A stretch of 64,000 nt of DNA, taken from the NCBI GenBank assembly GCA_963748985.1, contig CAVVKQ010000002.1:62001-126000 (forward strand), given 5' to 3'. Under the pieces are notes generated by a model that saw only the letters and a program-made list of their open reading frames with translations, did no database searches and had not been told where the DNA came from. The number at the start of each line of letters is the position of its first letter. Position 1 is the stretch's first letter. Positions 7,742 to 16,512 of the stretch are shown piece by piece. A program made the position numbers and the translations under genes. Source of the DNA: RPQJ01 sp963748985 (lineage in GTDB: Bacteria; Pseudomonadota; Gammaproteobacteria; Steroidobacterales; Steroidobacteraceae).

Positions 7742-9307
7742 TCACTGTAGCCGCGCGGCTTTGAAAGTCGTGGTCACGTGGCAGCGCTGGCATTGGCGGC
7801 CGAACTGACCGAGATGCACGTCGTCTTCGGAGTGACAGGCCGCGCAGTCCTGCGCTGGCTTGACCAGATGCGCGGGTTGCTTGTGGCAGCCCTCGCAGGT
7901 CACCTTGGCATGCGCGCCTGTCAGTGCAAATTTCGTGGACTTGCCATGATCGAATTGCCAGAGGTTCCAGCCATTCACCGAATGGCAGGCCTCGCAGTCC
8001 CGACCAAGCGAGCCCTTGTGACGATCGTCCGTTTCGTGGCAGTCGACGCACGCCTGCCGCGCTTCCTTGAACGACGTGGAGCGATGGCACGCGAAGCACG
8101 GAACGGCGACGTGCAGGCCAACCAGCGGGAACGTCGAGAAGTCGTGATCGAACTGCAGGTGACCGCGCCAGGTTTCCACGCCGTGGCATTGCGCGCAGTC
8201 GGTGCCAAGCTTGCCCGTATGCACGTCATCCCCCCGGTGACATCCGGCGCAGTCGGTGCCGAGCTTCTGGCTGGCGACGACCGCGGTGTGACAGACATGG
8301 CAGTCCAGTTTCTCGTGCGCTCCGCGCAGTTCGAACTTGCCGTCGCGCGTGTGTTCGAAACTCGCCGGTGTCCAGGCAGTTGACGCATGGCATTTTTCGC
8401 AGGCTGCACCGAAGCGGGTGGCGTGTGGCTCGTCGCTGCGGTGGCAACCGGCGCAATCCCTCGGCAACGGGTCCTTGTAGTTCGATGTCTTGTGACACGT
8501 CTTGCAGTCGAGCGTGGAGTGGGCGCCGGTGAGGGCGAACCCGGTGGCCTTCAGGTGGTCGTACTTCGTGCCCGACCAACCGGTCGTCTGGTGGCACTCG
8601 CCGCATGCGGCTCCGCGTGCGCCAACGTGGACGTCGTCCGGTACGTGGCAGGCAGCGCACTGCGTTGGAGTGTCCTTGTACCGGTTCCCCATGTGGCAGG
8701 CGGCGCAGGTCGCCTGCGCGTGCTTGCCGGTCAGCGCGAACTTTGTCTTCGCGTGATCGAACCGAACCCGCGTCCATCCGCCGGCCTCATGGCAGCCGGC
8801 GCAATCGCGGCCGAGCTTGCCCTCGTGCGGCTCCTCCTTCTTGTGGCAATCGATGCACGCGGCAGCCGCCTCACGGTACTTGCGGCCCGCGAGGTGGCAG
8901 GCGGCGCACGCCACCGTTGCATGCGCTCCCTGCAGCGGAAAGTCGGTCTGCGCATGCGGGAAGGAAGCGGTCTCGAGCTTGACGACGTCGGCCTTGCGAC
9001 CCTTGTGCTCGGTGTGGCACGCGCTGCACTGGGCAGTTTCCGCCGCGGGCAACCGGCCATGAAAACCCTTGTGCTGTGCGATGTCGGCAGCAACCTGTTC
9101 ATGACAGGTGCGGCAAAGCGCCGCCTGCCGCGGACGATCCGCGCGATCGTGGCAACGCGAGCACTCCTGCTCGTACTTCGCGTGACCTGCGATGACCGGT
9201 CCGGGCATCAGCAGCGTCTCGATGTTCGCGGCGTGGGCGTACCAGGGCGACATGGCGAGTACCAGGATCGCGAGCAGGATTCGGCAGGCGCTGCGCCAGC
9301 GGGGCAT
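7742..9307 (-). CDS. 21-haem c-type cytochrome, predicted periplasmic
   Basis: A 521-residue protein with a clear signal peptide (MPRWRSACR, hydrophobic core, cleavage after YAHA) and, by my count, 21 CxxCH motifs. The spacing differs from the giant cytochrome next to it: a recurring three-haem module of about 70-75 residues with the pattern F.LTGAH...C..CH, then C..CH..D.VH.G..G..C..CH. This resembles periplasmic multihaem cytochromes of the c3/c7 type found in metal-reducing bacteria. GGAG lies 8 bases upstream of the ATG. It begins 18 bases after the b-type membrane protein gene and ends 13-24 bases before the giant cytochrome, so it is operonic. Probable role: carry electrons from the inner membrane across the periplasm (inference). 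Confidence 0.88.
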   Translation of the reverse strand: MPRWRSACRILLAILVLAMSPWYAHAANIETLLMPGPVIAGHAKYEQECSRCHDRADRPRQAALCRTCHEQVAADIAQHKGFHGRLPAAETAQCSACHTEHKGRKADVVKLETASFPHAQTDFPLQGAHATVACAACHLAGRKYREAAAACIDCHKKEEPHEGKLGRDCAGCHEAGGWTRVRFDHAKTKFALTGKHAQATCAACHMGNRYKDTPTQCAACHVPDDVHVGARGAACGECHQTTGWSGTKYDHLKATGFALTGAHSTLDCKTCHKTSNYKDPLPRDCAGCHRSDEPHATRFGAACEKCHASTAWTPASFEHTRDGKFELRGAHEKLDCHVCHTAVVASQKLGTDCAGCHRGDDVHTGKLGTDCAQCHGVETWRGHLQFDHDFSTFPLVGLHVAVPCFACHRSTSFKEARQACVDCHETDDRHKGSLGRDCEACHSVNGWNLWQFDHGKSTKFALTGAHAKVTCEGCHKQPAHLVKPAQDCAACHSEDDVHLGQFGRQCQRCHVTTTFKAARLQ

Positions 9308-9325
9308 GCGGGCGACTCCGGCCGG

Positions 9326-10297
9326 TCAGTAGAGGTGTACCGCGACCACATGGACGGTCCCGGCGATGATGAGCATGAAGAAGAGCGGCATGTGCAGGGC
9401 GTGCCACAGCGAGAAGAGCTTCTGGAAGGCACGAAACTCGAGCACGCGCCGCGCCGCGCTGATGCGATCATCGATGTAGCGATACGCCGTCTGCTGCAAC
9501 GACTCGCGGCTCGGATCACGACGGCGGTCCGCCCCCTTCGCAATGGCTTCACGGACTTCGCGTCGAAGCCGACGTCGTGCCGCCATGGCCCACATTGCAC
9601 CCTGCAGCGGTCGCAGCAACAAGGGGGTCGCCGCAAATCGCCGCTCGACAACGGCCTGTTCCTCGTCGATTCGCCGCGCCAGCGCGGGCAGGAAGGACAC
9701 GGTCGACGTCTGCTGCAGCCGGTTCGAGAACTCCTTCAGCTCGTCGAGGGTGGCCTCGCGTCCATTCAGTTCGAGATGGATGTGGCGGTAGAAGTAGCGG
9801 CCGAACAGGCCGCTGCCGGAGACGATCAGCATGCAGACCAGCGCCACGTTGCTGTTGGTCGCGCCGAGGCTGAAGTTCGAATGAACCAGGATGAGCGCCG
9901 GTCCAAGGATGCCAAGCGTCATGTGCAGCCTGAACCATGAGCGCGTGGATCCGACGTAGCGTGCACGCGGCATGCGCTTGCGGACCGGGTACAGCAGGAG
10001 CAGCAGCATCATGCTGCCTCCCGCGATGCCGAGTGCATAGCCGAGACCGGATTGCGGCGACAGGTAGGCTGACGACGGCAGGTTGACGCCGAAGGCGATG
10101 GCCGCGAGAACGGCGACGAAGTAAATGCCGGCTGGCGTGAGGAACCGGTTGCGTTGGGTGGCCGTCAGTCCGGATTTCACCGCTCGATCGTCAACGTGCG
10201 GGCGCGGTGGTTCGACGATCGCAGGCGTTTTCCCGCGCGACGTTTCCTTGGCGACGACGTCGCCATACCGTTCACGGAGGAGGCGTTGCGCGGGCAT
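9326..10297 (-). CDS. Membrane protein with paired histidines, candidate b-type cytochrome / quinol-side anchor
   Basis: A 323-residue integral membrane protein with predicted helices near residues 55-72, 83-103, 122-142, 148-168 and 295-318. Between the fourth and fifth is a basic cytoplasmic stretch of about 120 residues. Histidines suited to haem ligation occur in the third helix (RLHMTLG and LVHSNF, about 13 residues apart) and in the last helix (LWHALHMPLFF and TVHVVAVHLY). The layout resembles ferric-reductase/b561-like haem b proteins that pair with multihaem c cytochromes. The ATG at 10297 starts three bases after the upstream stop. It is the only polytopic protein in the operon, so it is the natural electron entry point from the quinone pool; this is inferred. 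Confidence 0.72.
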   Translation of the reverse strand: MPAQRLLRERYGDVVAKETSRGKTPAIVEPPRPHVDDRAVKSGLTATQRNRFLTPAGIYFVAVLAAIAFGVNLPSSAYLSPQSGLGYALGIAGGSMMLLLLLYPVRKRMPRARYVGSTRSWFRLHMTLGILGPALILVHSNFSLGATNSNVALVCMLIVSGSGLFGRYFYRHIHLELNGREATLDELKEFSNRLQQTSTVSFLPALARRIDEEQAVVERRFAATPLLLRPLQGAMWAMAARRRLRREVREAIAKGADRRRDPSRESLQQTAYRYIDDRISAARRVLEFRAFQKLFSLWHALHMPLFFMLIIAGTVHVVAVHLY

Positions 10298-10299
10298 CG

Positions 10300-10941
10300 T
10301 CAGCCCTGGCTCGCGGCAAGGCGGGTCGCTTCAGCGATGTTCGCCTCGATGATGCGGGCGTCGGACGAATCGGCCGGCACCACGGCCAGCAGGTTGCGCC
10401 ACGTCTTGACGGCGTCGCGATAGCGCTGTTCCTCGTGCTCGAGGCTGGCCTTGAGCCACAAGGCCTTGGCATGCCGCGGATCGAGCGCGAGCGCCTTCGC
10501 CAGCGCATCGGCTGGCGCACCTTTGAGGCTCGACCCGGCCGAACCCAGCGCGTCGGCGTAGTCGGCCCAGGCGTCGGCATTCATGCTGCCTGCAGCTGCG
10601 GCGCGCTCGTAGACTTCGGCGGCTTCCTTGAATTTTCGCTGGCGTCGCAGGTCGTCGGCCTGCTCAACCAGGCTTGGCGATCCGGAGCGGGGCACAGCAC
10701 CGGGCATCGTCGCCTGCGCATTCGCTGCGGGCGCAGTGCTCATCCGCAGTGTCGTCATCACTGCATCGCCGAGGCCGCGCTCGGTAATGCGCGGGTGCCC
10801 TGCCGGTGCCGACGCCATGGCGGCAGCCGGCTCGAGCGAGCGGGCGGCGGGTTCAGTTCCGAACGTGGCAAATCCCTTGCCGACGAATACTCCTAGGCCA
10901 AAACCTGCCAGCGCGATCAGCGCGGCACCCTTCTTGTTCAT
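10300..10941 (-). CDS. Membrane-anchored TPR protein (CcmI/NrfG-like), first gene of the cytochrome operon
   Basis: A 213-residue protein with an N-terminal membrane anchor (about residues 5-27), a proline/alanine-rich linker and a C-terminal TPR region (about 90-205, with AAEVYERAAAAGSMNADAWADYADAL and ALDPRHAKALWLKASLEHE as recognisable repeats). The TPR segment resembles the C-terminal part of CcmI/CycH and NrfG, which hold apocytochromes for haem attachment. The ATG at 10941 has GGAGATAACC directly upstream; a longer reading from 10962 lacks a ribosome site. Leading an operon with more than 60 CxxCH motifs, it may be a dedicated maturation chaperone, but no catalytic motif is visible to prove it. 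Confidence 0.75.
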   Translation of the reverse strand: MNKKGAALIALAGFGLGVFVGKGFATFGTEPAARSLEPAAAMASAPAGHPRITERGLGDAVMTTLRMSTAPAANAQATMPGAVPRSGSPSLVEQADDLRRQRKFKEAAEVYERAAAAGSMNADAWADYADALGSAGSSLKGAPADALAKALALDPRHAKALWLKASLEHEEQRYRDAVKTWRNLLAVVPADSSDARIIEANIAEATRLAASQG

Positions 10942-11181
10942 GGTTATCTCCAAACCGGTCACGGTCGGCCGGTTCGTTCATCGTCGTCTGCAAGCCACTC
11001 ACGGTCGACCGGATGGTGCGACCATAGCGAGGCACGCGGGTGAGCGACACCAACTCACGTGAACAGTTGGCAGTATTCGTGACGTAGTCGACACCGCGGG
11101 GGGCGGGCGGGATGCGAATCTCGCCCGAGGCGCTATTGTTGCATAATTCCCCTGACAGCCGCAGGTACCGGTCACCCGTCG

Positions 11182-12492
11182 ATGTCATTGCTCGCTGTCT
11201 ATCTGCTGCCGCTGCTATCGATCTGGGCGTGGTACATCCTCCGGCGCCGGCGGCACGAGCATGCAAGCCTGGCCACCCGCGAACAATCGCAGGCCGCCGG
11301 GTTGCTCGATCCAGTATCCCTGCATCCGGTCATCGATGCGGTTCGCTGCATCGGCTGCGGATCCTGCGTTAGAGCGTGTCCAGAACAACCGGAACATCAC
11401 GTACTAGGCCTGATCGGAGGCAAGGCACACCTGGTGAGTCCGACCGACTGCATCGGGCACGGTGCTTGCCGTGCCGCATGTCCAGCAGACGCGATCACCC
11501 TCGTCTTCGGCACGGAACGTCGCGGCGTCGAGATCCCATTGCTCAGTGCCGAGTTCGAGTCGACCGTGCCGGGGATCTTCATCGCAGGAGAGCTGGGAGG
11601 AATGGGACTCATTCGCAACGCGCTCGCGCAGGGCAGGCAGGCAGTCGACGCAATCCATCGCAAGCGGCGCACCACCCTACCCGGGCAACTCGATCTCCTG
11701 ATCGTGGGTGCGGGTCCGGCCGGGTTCTCGGCCAGCCTTGCCGCGAAGTCGCACGACATGCAATTCGTAACGATCGAGCAGGAAAGTCTTGGCGGCTGCG
11801 TGTTCCAGTACCCGCGGGCCAAGCTCGTGATGACGCAGCCGGCAGATATTCCGCTGGTGGGCAAAGTCAGCTTCCGCCAGACTTCCAAGGAGGAACTGCT
11901 CGAGTTCTGGCAGGACATCGAACGCAAGACCGGCATTGGCGACAACATGCAGTACCGGGAAAGCGTCGAGAGCGTCAATAGCGACGGTGCGCGCGGCTTC
12001 ACCATTCGCACCACACGTGCGGAGTACCGGGCTGCGAACGTACTGCTGGCGATCGGCCGGCGTGGCACACCACGCAAGCTCGATGTGCCGGGCGAGGACC
12101 TGCCCAAGGTCGTTTACCGGTTGATCGACGCGGAGCAATACCGCGCACAGCGCGTCCTGGTCGTGGGCGGCGGTGACAGCGCCCTGGAGGCGGCTGCCAG
12201 CATTGCGGAAGCCGGCGGCCGGGTCGCGCTCTCTTATCGGGGCGACGCCTTTACGCGTGCCAAGCCGCGCAACCGCGAACGGATCGCCGCGGCGGAGCGT
12301 GCGGGACAGTTGCAGGTGCTGCTGAACTCGCAGGTTGAACGCATCGAGAAGGAGCGGGTCCTGTTGCGTGGGAAGGACGGTCACCTGATCCTGCCGAACG
12401 ACGCGGTGATCGTGAGTGCCGGCGGTATCCTGCCGTCGGATTTCCTGCGGCGAGTCGGGATTCATGTGGAGACGAAGTATGGGACAGCGTAG
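11182..12492 (+). CDS. Membrane-anchored ferredoxin-FAD/NAD(P) oxidoreductase
   Basis: A 436-residue protein: an N-terminal membrane helix (about 1-18) followed by RRRR, a 2x[4Fe-4S] ferredoxin segment (about 53-105), then a thioredoxin-reductase-like flavoprotein with GAGPAG near residue 175 (FAD), GGGDSALEAA near 328 (NAD(P)) and a C-terminal SAGGILPSDF. The first cluster motif is normal (CIGCGSCVRACP). In the second, CIGHGACRAACP has histidine where the second cysteine is expected. The flavin part lacks the CxxC redox pair of thioredoxin reductase, so it more resembles YpdA-like or ferredoxin-linked reductases. It is divergent from the multihaem operon and overlaps the ankyrin gene by 14 bases. 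A role feeding or draining electrons at the membrane is inferred. Confidence 0.8.
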   Translation: MSLLAVYLLPLLSIWAWYILRRRRHEHASLATREQSQAAGLLDPVSLHPVIDAVRCIGCGSCVRACPEQPEHHVLGLIGGKAHLVSPTDCIGHGACRAACPADAITLVFGTERRGVEIPLLSAEFESTVPGIFIAGELGGMGLIRNALAQGRQAVDAIHRKRRTTLPGQLDLLIVGAGPAGFSASLAAKSHDMQFVTIEQESLGGCVFQYPRAKLVMTQPADIPLVGKVSFRQTSKEELLEFWQDIERKTGIGDNMQYRESVESVNSDGARGFTIRTTRAEYRAANVLLAIGRRGTPRKLDVPGEDLPKVVYRLIDAEQYRAQRVLVVGGGDSALEAAASIAEAGGRVALSYRGDAFTRAKPRNRERIAAAERAGQLQVLLNSQVERIEKERVLLRGKDGHLILPNDAVIVSAGGILPSDFLRRVGIHVETKYGTA

Positions 12493-14491
12493 CTCAGCGG
12501 CTGCAGGTGCCGCCGCGCTGGTGGCCGTGCTCATGGGTGCTTTCGTCGCCGGGGGTACCGTTGCAGCAGTGCCGGCAACGTTCGCCGCACCGGACGTGCT
12601 CGAGCCGGCCAAGAGCGCACTGCGCCTCAAGCAGTTCGCGGATGCGGCTGGACGACTCGCCAAGGATCCGCTGGCCGCTGATCCGCGCGCGCAATACCTG
12701 TTGGGCTCCTTGTACCTCGCCGGCCTCGGTGTCGGCGAGGATGTCCAACGCGCGCAGACTCTCTTCGCTGCTGCTGCGGCCAAAGGCGAGCCACGCGCCG
12801 CGTACGCGCTGGCAGCGCTTGCCGCGCACGCCACGCCCGCCGACGAAGCGGCGGCTCGGACCTGGCTTGCAAAAGCTGCGGCCGCCGGGCACCCCGATGC
12901 AGCGCGACTGCAGCAGGCGGGCCAGTTGCCACTGCAAGTGGATCCCCGTGCCCTTGCAACCGAACCCGCGGTGACTTTGTCGATGACCATTGCGGCCGCG
13001 CGCCGCGGTGACGTCGACACGCTGGCTACGCTCTGGCCGCTGCTGCCAAAGGACGCCAGCGACGCGTTCCGACGTTCCGTGCTGCATCACGCAGCAGAAT
13101 CGGGCGCTACGGAGTCGGTGCGCTGGCTGGTCAAGCACGACACCCGGGTCGATGCGATCGACGCGCAGGGAATCACGCCCTTGATGTTGGCTGCGACGGC
13201 TGAAAGTGCGGACGCCATGGACGCATTGCTGCAATCCAAAGCTCACGTTGCCGCGGTGGATGCGCTCGGGAACTCGGCTCTTTTCTACGCGGCACGCCGC
13301 GGCCGCGTCGCGCAGGCCGAGCGCCTGGTGGCGGCCGGCCTCGATCCAAAGTTGCGCAATGCGGGTGGCTGGAGCGCCGTCGACTACTCGGTGCAATCGA
13401 AGCAGGACGCTGTCACCACCTACCTCGTCCAGCAAGGCGCACAGCCGGCGCGCCGGCACAGTACGGGTGCTGGTTCTGGCTCGAGACCGTCTGGTCCAAT
13501 ACTTCGCTCCTCGGCGGGCGATGCCTACGCCGGTTGGCCGGACGTGGCGCTGGCCGCAAGTCGCAGCGATCCGGCCATGCTGAAATCGGCCCTGGCGCGT
13601 GGCGGCGACCCGGAAGCAACGACTGCCGCCGGCCAGCCAGCGTTGCATGTCGCGATCGCCTCGTCATCGCCCGCTACCGTCGGGGTCCTGCTTGCCGCAG
13701 GGGCCTCACCGACACGCCCGGATCGCGCGGGCCACACGCCGCTTGGCGTAGCCGTCAGTCAGGCCAGCAAGGATATCGTGCTGATACTGCTCGAGCGCGG
13801 CGCCAACCCGAATGAGCATGGCGCCAGCGACAGCACGCCTTTCACTACCGCGGTTCGCCGGGGCGATGCAGGCATCGTGCAGATGTTGCTGGGACACGGA
13901 GCCAAAGCGGACACCGGCAAGGGCGATGAGGCACCGTTGGTTCTCGCGACGCTGCGAGGCGATGCAGCCACGGTGTCGCTGTTGCTGCGAGCGGGTGCGG
14001 GGCCTGAAATGACAGATGCCACTGGTCACACCGCGCTGTGGCACGCCGCGTGTCGCGACGACGCCGCTGTCCTTGCGCTGCTGCTGGGTGTTGGAGCCAA
14101 TGTAAATGCAGCCGCCGCGGACGGCATCACCCCTATCGCCTGTGCCGCGGCGCGCGGCAACGATGCGGCATTTGAAAAGCTGCTGCGTGCGGACGCCGAC
14201 GTGCGGGCGCGCAGTCAATCCGGCGACACGCCGCTGATGCTTGCGGCTCGTGGCAACCACGCAGTGATCGTGCGCAGGCTGGTCGCGCTGCGAGTCGGAC
14301 TGGATGCGCAGAACACGTTCGGTGATACCGCGCTGATCCTGGCAAGTCAGGCAGGCGCAGGCGACGTGGTCGATCTGCTGCTGCAGGCGGGTGCGAAAAA
14401 GACACTGCGCAACCGTGATGGGGTTGCCGCCGCCGACGCGGCAGCCGCGCGCGGCTTCGACGCCGTGGCGGCACGCATTCGTTCGGGCTAA
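12479..14491 (+). CDS. Exported Sel1/ankyrin-repeat protein
   Basis: A 670-residue protein starting at the ATG at 12479, inside the end of the flavoprotein gene. A hydrophobic N-terminal segment (about 8-35) is a signal peptide or anchor. Residues about 45-155 carry Sel1-like helical repeats (YLLGSLYLAGLGVGEDVQRA). From about 175 to the end are some twelve or more ankyrin repeats (for example GITPLMLAATAESADAMDAL, GDTALILASQAGAGDVVDLL). Such proteins are protein-protein interaction scaffolds; periplasmic bacterial examples are tied to redox or stress functions. Coupling to the ferredoxin-flavoprotein suggests they act together. The 3-prime end overlaps the convergent histidine kinase gene by four bases. 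Confidence 0.85.
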   Translation: MGQRSSAAAGAAALVAVLMGAFVAGGTVAAVPATFAAPDVLEPAKSALRLKQFADAAGRLAKDPLAADPRAQYLLGSLYLAGLGVGEDVQRAQTLFAAAAAKGEPRAAYALAALAAHATPADEAAARTWLAKAAAAGHPDAARLQQAGQLPLQVDPRALATEPAVTLSMTIAAARRGDVDTLATLWPLLPKDASDAFRRSVLHHAAESGATESVRWLVKHDTRVDAIDAQGITPLMLAATAESADAMDALLQSKAHVAAVDALGNSALFYAARRGRVAQAERLVAAGLDPKLRNAGGWSAVDYSVQSKQDAVTTYLVQQGAQPARRHSTGAGSGSRPSGPILRSSAGDAYAGWPDVALAASRSDPAMLKSALARGGDPEATTAAGQPALHVAIASSSPATVGVLLAAGASPTRPDRAGHTPLGVAVSQASKDIVLILLERGANPNEHGASDSTPFTTAVRRGDAGIVQMLLGHGAKADTGKGDEAPLVLATLRGDAATVSLLLRAGAGPEMTDATGHTALWHAACRDDAAVLALLLGVGANVNAAAADGITPIACAAARGNDAAFEKLLRADADVRARSQSGDTPLMLAARGNHAVIVRRLVALRVGLDAQNTFGDTALILASQAGAGDVVDLLLQAGAKKTLRNRDGVAAADAAAARGFDAVAARIRSG

Positions 14492-15843
14492 TTCAAGTGC
14501 CCGCGGCGCTCGGCTGGAATCGTCACTTCGACCCGCAGCCCACGACCTGTAGCGCCATTGCGGAAGCCCACGGCACCGCCGTGCAACTCCGCGATCCGCT
14601 TGACGATCGATAGCCCCAGTCCGCTGCCCGTGGCCGTCGCCTCGGCCGCGCGGTAAAAACGCCGGCCAAGTCGTTCGAGAGTTTCCGGTGTCACGCCTGG
14701 CCCCGTGTCCTCGACGGTGAGTCGAACCTCGCGGTCCTGCTGCACCAGCTTGACCCGTACCTCGCCGTCTGGTCCGCCGTGTCGAAGCGCGTTGTCGACC
14801 AGGTTGCGCACCAGCGCCTCGAGCAATGCAGCGTCGCCAAGGACGCGCCCGGGATCCGCCGCCTCCAGTGCTACCGAAGTTCCATCCTGCATCGCTGCCG
14901 GCGCGCTGTCCGCCAGCACGCGTTCTGCAATCGTACGCAGTTCGCAAGATGTCGCACCTGCAAGGTGACCGGCTTCGTCCGCACGGGCAAGTTGCATCAG
15001 CTGCGTCACGAGGCGTGTCATCCGGTCGCAGGCCTCGATGCCGTGACGCAGTGCGGCGTCCCGAACGCCTGGGTCCCTGGTTGCCAACGCCACTTCCGCC
15101 TGCGCGCGCAAAGCAGCAACCGGCGTGCGCAATTCATGGGCAGCGTGCGAGGTGAACCGTCGCTCCGAATCGAGCGAGTCACGAACACGCAACAGGAGTT
15201 CTTCGAGCCGTGCGGCGAGACCTGTCAACTCGACGGGCATCGGTCCCGCGGCCAGCGGCCGAACGTCTTCGGGACTGCGGTGTGCGAGTTCATCCGCCAG
15301 CCGCCGCAACGGACGCAGCGAACGTCCCACGACCCACCAGATCGCGAGTCCGAGCACGGGCAGTGCGACGAGCTGTGGGACGAGTGCGCTCAGTGCGACG
15401 CGTCGCGCGATCCGTTCGCGTGTTGCGTGGTCTTCCGCGACGTGCACGACCACGCCCTGCTCGGCTTCGGTCGCCGAGTACACGCGCCAGCGAATGTCGC
15501 CGAGCGCCGCTTCGCTGAAACCATTGACCGTCCCGGCGAAAGGTGTCGTCGGGGCGTTGGCCGAGCGCAGGATGAGCTTCCCGTCAGCATCGCGCACCTG
15601 GAAGGCAACCTTGGTGCGGAAATCGGGCGGTGTGTCCGAGTCCTCGTCGAAGTCGAGCTCCTCGAGTTCGTGGCCCGCCTGCGCCACCAGCAGTCGCGCG
15701 GCCTGCATCAGGTGTGCGTCGAGCAAGGCATCGATGCCCCGGTGCGCGTCGCGATAGGTCAGGGCCGCGGACGCCAGCCACGTGCCAGCGAGCGTGAGCA
15801 GCAGCAGCGTGAGCATGCGGCGGCGGATCGAGGGAGTTCGCAC
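14488..15843 (-). CDS. Sensor histidine kinase (QseC/PmrB-like)
   Basis: A 451-residue two-TM kinase: helix 1 about 10-30, periplasmic sensor about 31-150 with an acidic stretch (ELEELDFDEDSD), helix 2 about 152-173, HAMP-like linker, then H-box FTSHAAHELRTPVAALR with phospho-acceptor His236, N-box NLVDNALRHGG, and ATP lid motifs DTGPGV and GSGLGLSIV. The start lies 3 bases after the stop of the OmpR-type regulator gene, so the two form one unit. They follow the dihaem cytochrome/b561 genes and probably control them, as in other DHC-type clusters. The acidic sensor may bind metal or cationic ligands; that is a guess. Confidence 0.9.
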   Translation of the reverse strand: MRTPSIRRRMLTLLLLTLAGTWLASAALTYRDAHRGIDALLDAHLMQAARLLVAQAGHELEELDFDEDSDTPPDFRTKVAFQVRDADGKLILRSANAPTTPFAGTVNGFSEAALGDIRWRVYSATEAEQGVVVHVAEDHATRERIARRVALSALVPQLVALPVLGLAIWWVVGRSLRPLRRLADELAHRSPEDVRPLAAGPMPVELTGLAARLEELLLRVRDSLDSERRFTSHAAHELRTPVAALRAQAEVALATRDPGVRDAALRHGIEACDRMTRLVTQLMQLARADEAGHLAGATSCELRTIAERVLADSAPAAMQDGTSVALEAADPGRVLGDAALLEALVRNLVDNALRHGGPDGEVRVKLVQQDREVRLTVEDTGPGVTPETLERLGRRFYRAAEATATGSGLGLSIVKRIAELHGGAVGFRNGATGRGLRVEVTIPAERRGHLN

Positions 15844-15846
15844 GTT

Positions 15847-16509
15847 TCAGTCTTCGCGCGGGATCATGTAGCCAACGCCACGCACCGTCCGGATGAACGC
15901 GGGTGCGAGCTTGCGGCGCAGATGATGGACGTGGACTTCGATCGCATTGCTGTCGAGGCTGCGATCCCATTCGTACAGCTGGGTCTCGAGCTGCGTGCGG
16001 GTGACGACGCGGCCCGCGCGCAGCACGAGTTCCTGCAGCAGCGCGAACTCGCGCGGCTGCAGTTCGACTGGATTGCCTGCGAACGTCACAGCACGCGAGG
16101 CGAGGTCCAGCGACAGGCTGCCCACGACGATCGATCCACTCCCAATGCCCTGCGCGCGCCGGGCAATGGCGCGCAAGCGGGCCGCGAGTTCCTTGAGTGC
16201 GACGGGTTTCACGACGTAGTCGTCGGCGCCGAGATCGAGGCCGCGCACGCGATCATCGACCGCTTCGCGCGCGGTGAGGATGATCACGGGCGTGTGATCG
16301 CCACGATTGCGGACACGCTGTAGCAATTCGAGTCCGGACATGCGTGGCAATCCAAGGTCGAGCACGATTGCCGTGAATTCGTCGGCGGCCAGCGCGGCCT
16401 CTCCGGCCGCACCGTCCCTGAGCCACTCAACCGCGAAGCCTTGCTCGCGCAGGCCGACCTGCAGTGCGTTGCCGAGCAATGCATCGTCCTCGACCAGCAG
16501 GATTCGCAT
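15847..16509 (-). CDS. OmpR-family DNA-binding response regulator
   Basis: 220 residues: receiver domain with acidic pocket VEDDA, phospho-acceptor Asp51 in VLDLGLP, the conserved Thr/Ala switch (ILTARE) and Lys in YVVKP. A winged-helix DNA-binding domain occupies the C-terminal half (ELQPREFALLQEL, SNAIEVHVHHLRRKL, IRTVRGVGYMI). Length and motifs are typical of QseB/PmrA/PhoP regulators. It sits between cytochrome b561 (3-base gap) and its cognate kinase (3-base gap), so all five genes from 18097 to 14488 are likely one transcript. The operon's own promoter region upstream of 18097 is the obvious target (inference). Confidence 0.92.
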   Translation of the reverse strand: MRILLVEDDALLGNALQVGLREQGFAVEWLRDGAAGEAALAADEFTAIVLDLGLPRMSGLELLQRVRNRGDHTPVIILTAREAVDDRVRGLDLGADDYVVKPVALKELAARLRAIARRAQGIGSGSIVVGSLSLDLASRAVTFAGNPVELQPREFALLQELVLRAGRVVTRTQLETQLYEWDRSLDSNAIEVHVHHLRRKLAPAFIRTVRGVGYMIPRED

Positions 16510-16512
16510 GCC

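Noticed and set aside
10942..11181. FNR or ArcA boxes and clear sigma-70 promoters between the divergent redox operons
   Set aside because: No good TTGAT-N4-ATCAA or paired -35/-10 found. A CATAAT at 11142-11147 could be a -10 for the flavoprotein gene, but no -35 fits, so I do not list it as a feature.
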